Shown here: positions 39,666 through 45,283 of the stretch, piece after piece | How the letters are laid out: each line of letters begins with the position of its first letter | How positions within the stretch are numbered: the first letter of the stretch is position 1 | From: an uncultured Holdemanella sp. | GTDB lineage: Bacteria; Bacillota_I; Bacilli_A; Erysipelotrichales; Erysipelotrichaceae | Length of the DNA stretch: 45,283 nucleotides | NCBI GenBank assembly: GCA_900754615.1 | Contig: CAAEDN010000044.1 | Span: 1-45,283, forward strand | Direction: 5' to 3' | The notes under the pieces: model-generated | Told to the model about the DNA's origin: nothing | The model's database searches: none | Seen by the model: only the letters and a program-made list of their open reading frames with translations | Translations under genes and position numbers: made by a program

Positions 39666-41402
39666 TTACGCGTTTTGTTTTTGTTCTTGAAGTTTTGCCT
39701 TTTCAACAGGTTGAACCAATTTCTTTCCAGAACCAATGAAGATCATCAATCCTAATGCCATTAATAGAATAGCGAAGAATAATTGTAGTCCGTCTGTCAT
39801 AAATGCGAATCCACCAGTTACGAATAATTTTAAGCAGATGTTATATACCGACATTCCTAAGCTCGTCATTGTAACAACTAACATCATAACCATTGGTACA
39901 TATAACATGTATCCTTTACGTCCTGTAACTTTTAAGAATACAGATAATGAAACTAATACCATATCCGCTAGTAATTGGTTAGCACTACCGAATAATGGCC
40001 AGATATTTAAGTATCCACCTAAGCTTAATAAGTAACCACCAGCTAATGTAATTAATGTTGCTACATATTTATTTGTTAAGAAGGCAACAACACTGTTCGT
40101 TTCAGTTTCTTCATTTACTTCAAATAATTCTTGGAATGATAAACGTCCAATTCTAGCGACAGCATCTAATGAAGTTAATGCCAAAGCAGAAACGAACATT
40201 GTCATGATGCATAGACCCCATTCTTGAGGGAATCCAAATTGTGAAATCAATCCAGTAACACCAACTGAGAATTTAATGAATGGTGTTGCAGTATCGGCAA
40301 ATGCCATTGAAGATAATGTTTCATTTAATACACCTTTGCTAGCTAAGCTAGTTAAAGATCCAACAACTACGATTACTAAAACAGCTAATAAAGATTCAAG
40401 TAACATACTTCCGTATCCAACTTGTAACATATCACTTTCATTGCGGATTTGCTTAGAACTTGTTTCACTTGATACAAGTGAGTGGAAACCACTAACAGCA
40501 CCACATGCAACAGTAACAAACAATGTAGGGAAGATATAGCTTCCAGTTGCAGATTTGAAACCAGTAAATGCAGGGGATGTGATAGTAGGATTTGATACAA
40601 ATACACCAACTACAGCAGCAACAATCATTCCGATGAATAAGAATGTAGTCAAATAATCACGTGGTTGTTTTAATACCCAGATTGGTGTAACACTCGCAAA
40701 GAAGATGTAAACAAATACTAGATATACCCAAGTTTGTTTAGTAAAGTAAACTGGGAATGCAATTCCTAAAGCTAACATTGCAATAATTAATGCAATACCT
40801 AGAACAGCTTGTTTCCATCCTGAAAGTCCTGTTTTCTTTAAGAAGAAACCAAATGCGATAGCAACAAATACGTATAGAATTGTGATTGAACTTGCAGCTC
40901 CACTAGGTAATGATTGTGCTCCTTCTGCATTGAATCCGTTTAATGAGCCAGCAACCATATCGGCAAATGCAGCAATAACTAATAGTGTAAATAACCAACA
41001 GAACAAGAAGAATAATTTACGTCCTGTTTTACCAATATAAGTTTCAATAATTTGCCCCATGGATTTACCGTGAGATTTAACAGATGCATATAAAGCACCA
41101 AAATCTTGAACGGCTCCAAAGAAAATTCCTCCGACCATTACCCATAAAAAGGCAGGTAACCATCCAAATACCATCGCAAGTACTGGACCTGTAACTGGAC
41201 CGGCTCCAGCAATTGATGAGAATTGGTGTCCAAATACTTCCCATTTATTACTTGGAACATAATCCACTCCATCTTCTTTTTCATAAGCAGGTGTCTTAGC
41301 TTTTGAATCAATTCCCCATGTCTTAACTAAATAGCGTCCATAAACTAAGTAGGCTGTTAATAACAATGCAGCAGCGATAGCTAATAATAATAGACCATTC
41401 AT
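39666..41402 (-). CDS. cstA: CstA-family transporter
   Basis: 578 residues, very hydrophobic, with about 15 membrane segments. Conserved CstA blocks are present: VDYVPSNKWEVFGHQFSSIAGAGPVTGPVLAM near residue 47, FGAVQDFGALYASVKSHGKSMGQI near residue 95, HSLVSSETSSKQI, and SLDAVARIGR. E. coli CstA and BtsT import pyruvate, and CstA has been linked to peptide use. This is the short form of about 580 residues. Strong RBS GGGAGGAAAG. It is preceded by a T-box leader, so its expression should respond to an uncharged tRNA, which argues for an amino-acid or peptide-related role here. Confidence 0.93.
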   Translation of the reverse strand: MNGLLLLAIAAALLLTAYLVYGRYLVKTWGIDSKAKTPAYEKEDGVDYVPSNKWEVFGHQFSSIAGAGPVTGPVLAMVFGWLPAFLWVMVGGIFFGAVQDFGALYASVKSHGKSMGQIIETYIGKTGRKLFFLFCWLFTLLVIAAFADMVAGSLNGFNAEGAQSLPSGAASSITILYVFVAIAFGFFLKKTGLSGWKQAVLGIALIIAMLALGIAFPVYFTKQTWVYLVFVYIFFASVTPIWVLKQPRDYLTTFLFIGMIVAAVVGVFVSNPTITSPAFTGFKSATGSYIFPTLFVTVACGAVSGFHSLVSSETSSKQIRNESDMLQVGYGSMLLESLLAVLVIVVVGSLTSLASKGVLNETLSSMAFADTATPFIKFSVGVTGLISQFGFPQEWGLCIMTMFVSALALTSLDAVARIGRLSFQELFEVNEETETNSVVAFLTNKYVATLITLAGGYLLSLGGYLNIWPLFGSANQLLADMVLVSLSVFLKVTGRKGYMLYVPMVMMLVVTMTSLGMSVYNICLKLFVTGGFAFMTDGLQLFFAILLMALGLMIFIGSGKKLVQPVEKAKLQEQKQNA

Positions 41403-41451
41403 AAATAACTTTCCTCCCTTAAAACTTTCATTTCAAATATCCAAATAATAA

Positions 41452-41693
41452 AAAAAGACTTCGCCTATCTAAGACGAAATCTAACACTATTCCGCGGTAC
41501 CACTTAGTTTGCAACATCGTTGTTGCCACTTAGAACTTCTTAACGCGAAGGACGAACCATCTTACTTTGATTTCAAATGATTAGCTCACAAGTGATAGCT
41601 CTAAGGACCGTTGTTATCATTTCACCAAAATTGATACTCTCTTAAACCAGGCTTGCTTAAAGTCGTGTCTTGCTCATAGCATTGAATATTTGT
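41452..41693 (-). promoter_or_regulatory. T-box leader of the CstA gene
   Basis: The hallmark TGGTACCGCGG lies at 41504-41494 on the minus strand, with the TGGT bulge that pairs the tRNA acceptor end (T implies discriminator A73). Stem I has AGAGAG (41643-41638) and GGTGAA distal motifs (41626-41621). The specifier is probably ATC (41596-41594), because it is followed by A and then by 9 more bases ending in GAGC, as in known T-boxes, and ATC (Ile) agrees with A73. A terminator of 9 bp (GATTTCGTC with GGCGAAGTC, two G-U pairs) and T7 ends it. Specifier choice is by eye; Val GTC in the same arm is a possible alternative. Confidence 0.88.
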
Positions 41694-41699
41694 GGTTGT

Positions 41700-41728
41700 A
41701 TAATACAACATGATGAAAAACATGTCAA
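41700..41728 (-). promoter_or_regulatory. Promoter of the T-box/CstA transcript
   Basis: Minus-strand TTGACA (41728-41723) and TATTAT (41705-41700) with 17 bases between: a near-consensus promoter. The start is predicted near 41693. Confidence 0.85.
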
Positions 41729-41793
41729 TAAAAAATGTAACAAAATGTAAATAAGCTTTTTCATAATTTACATTAATTACAATCATCGTTAGA

Positions 41794-41823
41794 TTGTTAA
41801 CTTTTGAACGTGTGTGCTATAAT
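41794..41823 (+). promoter_or_regulatory. Promoter of the metallophosphoesterase gene
   Basis: TTGTTA (41794-41799) and TATAAT (41818-41823) with an 18-base spacer, and TG one base before the -10 box. Confidence 0.6.
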
Positions 41824-41848
41824 ATTGTAATATGCTGGAGGGAAACAG

Positions 41849-42595
41849 ATGATTTATATAACTGGCGATATTCATAGAGAGCAAGATATTCATAAAATTA
41901 ATCCGAGAGAATTTACGGTTGGAAATACTTTAACGGAAAATGATTATGTTATTATATGTGGCGATTTTGGTTGTGTTTATGATGGTAGTACAGGAGATAA
42001 TTTTTGGTTAAAATGGTTAGATTCACTTCCTTGGAATACATTGTTTGTGGATGGAAATCATGAAAATTTTGATGTATTAAATACATATCCTGTTGAAGAG
42101 TATAAGGGTGGGAAAGTACATCGTATTCGCTCGAAAATATTTCATTTGATGCGAGGAGAAGTGTTTAATATCGATGGTTATAAATTCTTTACTATGGGTG
42201 GAGGTTTTTCCCATGATGTCAGCTATCGTACAGAACATAAAAATTGGTGGAAAGATGAAATCTGCACAATTGAAGAAGCTAAGCATGCATTTGAAACATT
42301 AGAGAAAAATAAATGGGAAGTGGATTATATTTTATCGCATGATATATATTCTTCACATCCATTGGCTCACAAATACGAAACGGATATGAGTCTATATGGC
42401 GATGATTATTATGATTTGCATGATTGTTTGGAGACAGTTGAAAAGAAAACAGATTATAAAATGTGGTTTAGTGGACATTATCATGATGATTTAATTTATT
42501 ATTCAGATTCAAATAAGCCTTGTTTGACTTTATTTAATAAAGTTCTATTATTAGATAATATTGATGAAGAAATGAAAAGCCTGACTAAAATTTAG
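41849..42595 (+). CDS. Metallophosphoesterase
   Basis: 248 residues. The calcineurin-like metal-site motifs are complete: MIYITGDIHRE (D-x-H) near residue 6, DYVIICGDFGCVYD (G-D), LFVDGNHENFD (G-N-H-E) near residue 67, a later SHD and FSGHYH (G-H-x-H) near residue 205. Two Mn/Fe ions are bound by these residues. Substrate unknown; relatives are nucleases, phosphodiesterases or protein phosphatases. RBS GGAGGGAAA. Monocistronic, ending in a shared terminator with ldh. Confidence 0.9.
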   Translation: MIYITGDIHREQDIHKINPREFTVGNTLTENDYVIICGDFGCVYDGSTGDNFWLKWLDSLPWNTLFVDGNHENFDVLNTYPVEEYKGGKVHRIRSKIFHLMRGEVFNIDGYKFFTMGGGFSHDVSYRTEHKNWWKDEICTIEEAKHAFETLEKNKWEVDYILSHDIYSSHPLAHKYETDMSLYGDDYYDLHDCLETVEKKTDYKMWFSGHYHDDLIYYSDSNKPCLTLFNKVLLLDNIDEEMKSLTKI

Positions 42596-42610
42596 TCAGG
42601 CTTTATTTTA
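42576..42610 (+). terminator. Bidirectional terminator between the phosphoesterase and ldh genes
   Basis: 12- to 14-bp perfect stem (42576-42587 with 42593-42604) with short loop. Plus-strand tail ATTTTATAGG; minus-strand tail TTCATTTCTTC is weaker. It overlaps the phosphoesterase stop codon. Confidence 0.85.
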
Positions 42611-43567
42611 TAGGATATCTTGTAAATTCTCTTCGATTGTACTTTTTAATGTGTCAAATGAATGATCAAATCTTTGTTGATCGTTTTCGTTTAAGTGTAA
42701 ACGAATAACTTGTTCAACACCATTTGATCCTACAACACTTGGTGTACCAATAAAGTATCCTTCTTTACCATATTCTCCATTTTGATATGCTGATACAGGA
42801 AGGATGGCATGTTCATTATTTAAAATACATGAAACGATACGTTTTAATGCTAAACCAATACCATAATAAGTAGCACGTTTTAATTCGATGATTTTATAAG
42901 CTTTGTCACGTACATCAATGTAGATTTCTTGTAGTTCACTTAAAGAAATATTATTTTCATCTAAGTATTCTAGTAAATTTTTACATCCAATATATGAATG
43001 AATCCAAGGAACGAAACTTGAATCTCCGTGCTCACCCATGATATATGCGTGGATATTGCTGTCGGCAAATCCTAATCTTTCGCTTAATGCATGACGTAAA
43101 CGAGCTGTATCTAATACAGTACCTGAACCGATAACGTGATTTTTAGGTAATCCACTTTCTTTCCAAGCAACATAAGTCATGATGTCTACAGGGTTATTTG
43201 CGACAACTAAAATACCATTAAAGTTATTTTCTTTTAATGCTTTACAAACACCCTTTGTGATATTGGCGTTGATCTTAACTAAATCAAGGCGAGTTTGTCC
43301 TGGCTTTTGAGCAGCACCAGCTGTTAATACAACAATATTTGTATCAGCTGCATCTGCATATGTACCAGCACTGATTTTCATTTTTGTGTCCGCATAAACT
43401 AGACCATCATTTAGATCCATCTGTTCACCTTTTGCCTTGTCTTCATTCACATCGACTAAAACCAGTTCATCGATTCCCTTTTCTGAAAGCATAGAATAGG
43501 CAAAACTCATACCGACAAATCCAGTACCTACCAGCATGATTTTTCTTTTTTTAATTTTTTCAGACAT
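42608..43567 (-). CDS. ldh: L-lactate dehydrogenase
   Basis: 319 residues. Reduces pyruvate to L-lactate with NADH, closing fermentative redox balance. Seen: KIMLVGTGFVGMSFAYSM (NAD loop), AGAAQKPGQTRLDLVKIN with the substrate arginine R, NPVDIMTYVAWKESGLPKNHVIGSGTVLDTARLRH, and the catalytic histidine in IMGEHGDSSF near residue 180. Q at the pyruvate site in AAQKPGQTR supports lactate rather than malate dehydrogenase. RBS AAAGAGGT. A perfect 14-bp palindrome lies in its promoter. Confidence 0.95.
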   Translation of the reverse strand: MSEKIKKRKIMLVGTGFVGMSFAYSMLSEKGIDELVLVDVNEDKAKGEQMDLNDGLVYADTKMKISAGTYADAADTNIVVLTAGAAQKPGQTRLDLVKINANITKGVCKALKENNFNGILVVANNPVDIMTYVAWKESGLPKNHVIGSGTVLDTARLRHALSERLGFADSNIHAYIMGEHGDSSFVPWIHSYIGCKNLLEYLDENNISLSELQEIYIDVRDKAYKIIELKRATYYGIGLALKRIVSCILNNEHAILPVSAYQNGEYGKEGYFIGTPSVVGSNGVEQVIRLHLNENDQQRFDHSFDTLKSTIEENLQDIL

Positions 43568-43608
43568 AAACTTAAACCTCTTTCTTATTTTTATATTACT
43601 ATTATAAG

Positions 43609-43622
43609 TTAGTTTAAACTAA
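43609..43622. promoter_or_regulatory. 14-bp perfect palindrome in the ldh promoter
   Basis: TTAGTTTAAACTAA, lying between the TATAAT of ldh (minus strand, 43606-43601) and the -35 region. A dimeric repressor bound here would block the promoter. It does not match the Rex consensus (TTGTGAAATATTTCACAA). Confidence 0.55.
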
Positions 43623-43643
43623 AAAGCCAGTATTCACTGGCTT
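43618..43643 (-). terminator. Terminator of the HtrA gene
   Basis: Minus-strand 8-bp perfect stem AAGCCAGT/ACTGGCTT (43643-43636 with 43631-43624), 4-base loop, then TTTAGTTT. The T-run runs into the ldh operator palindrome. Confidence 0.8.
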
Positions 43644-44766
43644 AATTTGCTTGAGTCTGTGCTTGCAAGGTAATTTCGACTTTAACTTCTTTTGAATTTC
43701 TTTCAACAATCATTTTAACAGTATCCCCAATTTTATGTTTTTTTAAGATACTTTTAACATCACTTGTTGATTGAATCTTTTGCCCATCAAAGCTAATTAT
43801 ACGATCATTTTGTTTCAGCCCTGCTTTATCGGCAGCCCCATTTTTCACAACTTGCACAATATAACATCCATCTTCATATTTGGAGTTTGAACTTTGATTA
43901 TTAGAAGTATAATCATACAAACTTACATTTAAAGCAGGTCTAGATGTTACACTTCCATTTTGCATAAGCTCTGTGATTATATCTCTTGCTTGGGTGATTG
44001 GGATTGCAAACCCTAAACCCTCAATTCCTGTAGAGCTTTCTTTTGCATTTACAATGCCAATTAGATTTCCATCCGCATTGAATAATCCTCCGCCAGAGTT
44101 TCCTGGATTGATGGCGGCATCTGTTTGAAGAAGAGTCATGGTTTCATTATCTATTGTAATTTGACGATCTGTTGCTGAAATAATCCCAGTTGTTACAGTT
44201 CCACCTAGTTCACCTAGTGGATTGCCGATTGCGATAGCTGGATCGCCTACTTGTAGAACATCACTATCTCCAAGGGTTGCGGCCTGTAAATTGTTGGCTT
44301 CAATTTTAATAACAGCTAAATCTGTTTGTGAGTCTTTTCCAATAATACTCGCATCATATTCTGAACCATCAGTTGTGGTAACTTTAAGACTTGTTGCATC
44401 ATTTACAACATGATTGTTTGTTACGATATATCCGTCGGCACTAATAATGACACCACTACCTGCACCTTGTGAAACATATTGGCCAAATATAGAATTTCCA
44501 CTTGAAACAGATTCCGTTGTAATCTCAACTACACTATCTTTACATTTTTCAACAATATCAGAAACATCAGATACTTGAATAGTACCTTTGTTAGATTTTG
44601 AAGTTTGTTGCTCAATGGTAACATTTGTTTTGTTGGATAATTGGCTTCCAGCATAACCAGAACCAAATCCAACAACTCCTGATATAAGAATAATTCCGAT
44701 TGTGGTTATAATTTTATTACGAATGGGAACATAGGTCTTCGGTCTAAATTCAGGTGGTGTTTGCAT
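43642..44766 (-). CDS. HtrA/DegP-family serine protease
   Basis: 374 residues. An N-terminal cytoplasmic arm, one membrane anchor (about residues 19-40), then a trypsin-like domain with the triad H in YIVTNNHVVND near residue 115, D in DSQTDLAVIKIE near 145, and S in AAINPGNSGGGLFN near 219. A single PDZ domain follows (VVKNGAADKAGLKQNDRIISFDGQKIQS). Membrane-anchored HtrA enzymes degrade misfolded exported proteins. RBS AAGGAGGA. Divergent from the Lys/Ala-rich gene. A terminator separates it from ldh. Confidence 0.93.
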   Translation of the reverse strand: MQTPPEFRPKTYVPIRNKIITTIGIILISGVVGFGSGYAGSQLSNKTNVTIEQQTSKSNKGTIQVSDVSDIVEKCKDSVVEITTESVSSGNSIFGQYVSQGAGSGVIISADGYIVTNNHVVNDATSLKVTTTDGSEYDASIIGKDSQTDLAVIKIEANNLQAATLGDSDVLQVGDPAIAIGNPLGELGGTVTTGIISATDRQITIDNETMTLLQTDAAINPGNSGGGLFNADGNLIGIVNAKESSTGIEGLGFAIPITQARDIITELMQNGSVTSRPALNVSLYDYTSNNQSSNSKYEDGCYIVQVVKNGAADKAGLKQNDRIISFDGQKIQSTSDVKSILKKHKIGDTVKMIVERNSKEVKVEITLQAQTQAN

Positions 44767-44841
44767 AAAAAATCCTCCTTTTTAATTATATTTAGTAGTA
44801 TACACCATTCTAAACGAAATGGAATGTGTCAAATATTGCAT

Positions 44842-44855
44842 TTTGTATATACAAA
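44842..44855. promoter_or_regulatory. 14-bp perfect palindrome between htrA and the Lys/Ala-rich gene
   Basis: TTTGTATATACAAA, directly before the -35 box of the plus-strand promoter and in the shared region upstream of the HtrA gene. A candidate operator for either gene. Confidence 0.5.
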
Positions 44856-44856
44856 T

Positions 44857-44885
44857 TTTGGATTATTTACTTTCAGTGCTATAAT
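44857..44885 (+). promoter_or_regulatory. Extended -10 promoter of the Lys/Ala-rich gene
   Basis: TTTGGA (44857-44862) and a perfect TATAAT (44880-44885) with 17 bases between and TG one base before the -10 box. Confidence 0.7.
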
Positions 44886-44920
44886 AACGTTATAGAAAGC
44901 GTATTTAAGGGAGGTTTCGT

Positions 44921-45283
44921 ATGCCAGCAAAAACAATAAAAAAAGTTACAGATACAAAAGTAGTTGATACATCTAAAGAAGTAGAATTAAAGCCAGCTGA
45001 AGAAAAGAAGAATGAGGTAAAAAAAGCTCCAGCAAAAAAGACAGCTGCAAAGAAAGCAGAAGTAAAACCAGCTGAAGAAAAGAAGACTGAAGTAAAGAAA
45101 GCTCCAGTAAAAAAGACAGCTACAAAGAAAGCAGAAGCAAAACCAGCTGAAGAAAAGAAGACTGAAGTAAAAAAAGCTCCAGCAAAAAAGACAGCTGCAA
45201 AGAAAGCAGAATTAAAACCAGCTGAAGAAAAGAAGACTGAAGTAAAAAAAGCTCCAGCAAAAAAGACAGCTGCAAAGAAAGCA
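44921..45283 (+). CDS. Lysine/alanine-rich tandem-repeat protein (runs off the right edge)
   Basis: 121 codons are visible from ATG 44921 (TTAAGGGAGG upstream). After a 21-residue leader, the sequence is four copies of a 25-residue unit resembling ExKPAEEKKTEVKKAPAKKTAAKKA. The charge pattern alternates acidic EEKKTE and basic AKKTAAKK blocks. It resembles histone-H1-like and HU C-terminal tails, or the linkers of surface or nucleoid proteins. No domain is visible in the part present, so function is unknown. The rest lies outside the window and may hold the real functional domain. Confidence 0.85.
   Translation, partial: MPAKTIKKVTDTKVVDTSKEVELKPAEEKKNEVKKAPAKKTAAKKAEVKPAEEKKTEVKKAPVKKTATKKAEAKPAEEKKTEVKKAPAKKTAAKKAELKPAEEKKTEVKKAPAKKTAAKKA
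44984..45283 (+). repeat. 75-bp tandem repeat, four copies
   Basis: Units begin at 44984, 45059, 45134 and 45209, each exactly 75 bases (25 codons). They differ only at scattered single bases. The fourth unit ends exactly at the right edge, so more copies are likely beyond it. Low divergence means recent amplification or ongoing recombination, and copy number may vary between strains. Confidence 0.95.

Noticed and set aside
44984..45283. The 75-bp periodic repeats as a CRISPR array
   Set aside because: The units are in-frame, all 75 bases are repeated with no unique spacers, and the translation is a clear protein repeat.

Overview
The window is AT-rich DNA from a low-GC Gram-positive bacterium (Bacillota). 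TPP-riboswitch and T-box leaders, CcpA-type cre boxes, a class B sortase, a YloU/FakA pair, mannose-family PTS genes and strong AGGAGG-type ribosome binding sites all fit this. The gene content and small-gene style suggest a gut anaerobe of the Erysipelotrichia, but that is inference: no rRNA or tRNA gene is present to prove it. Nearly every gap is closed by an intrinsic terminator, and many genes overlap by 1 to 8 bases inside operons.

Layout. 1-4000: the end of a TraX-like acyltransferase, a shikimate-kinase-like ATPase, then a TPP-riboswitch-controlled thiXYZ-type pyrimidine importer with a TatD-like hydrolase. 4000-9200: a COG0523 metallochaperone GTPase on the minus strand, an NA37-like protein, a small membrane protein, a twice-frameshifted azlC with intact azlD, an unclassified structured RNA with its own promoter and terminator, an HD nucleotidase and a DUF4097 protein. 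9200-16700: all five steps from aspartate to threonine, as divergent operons hom-lysC-asd (minus) and thrC-thrB (plus). Their promoters overlap at the -10 boxes. An ACT-domain protein, a DUF1461 membrane protein and maf follow thrB. 16700-23900: HU, a CBS-type pyrophosphatase, pepT, malic enzyme, a patatin, a HAD phosphatase and a mutarotase-like protein.

23900-33000: an amino-sugar region. It has an AgaS-type isomerase with PTS IIA, an M20 peptidase, PTS IIB-IIC-IID, two unknown genes, a KbaZ/GatZ protein and nagB. Three promoters (agaS, PTS IIB, and the kbaZ/nagB divergent region) share a near-identical 17-bp element, AYTAAAAAGTGCAAAYA, and two also carry cre boxes. This looks like one regulon for uptake and breakdown of a hexosamine, with the regulator outside the window.

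33000-38850: class B sortase, murG, murB, a DivIB/FtsQ protein with an unusual tyrosine-rich tail, an Asp23-family protein and a FakA-like DAK2 protein. 38850-39660: a non-coding stretch with a structured RNA-like element and an ISL3 transposase remnant. 39660-45283: a T-box-controlled CstA transporter (minus), a metallophosphoesterase, L-lactate dehydrogenase and HtrA (minus), and, running off the right edge, a Lys/Ala-rich protein built from exact 75-bp tandem repeats.

No CRISPR array, prophage or complete mobile element was found. The most unusual items are the structured RNA at 7644-7768, the shared operator, the overlapping threonine promoters, the T-box on a CstA transporter and the aromatic-repeat DivIB tail.
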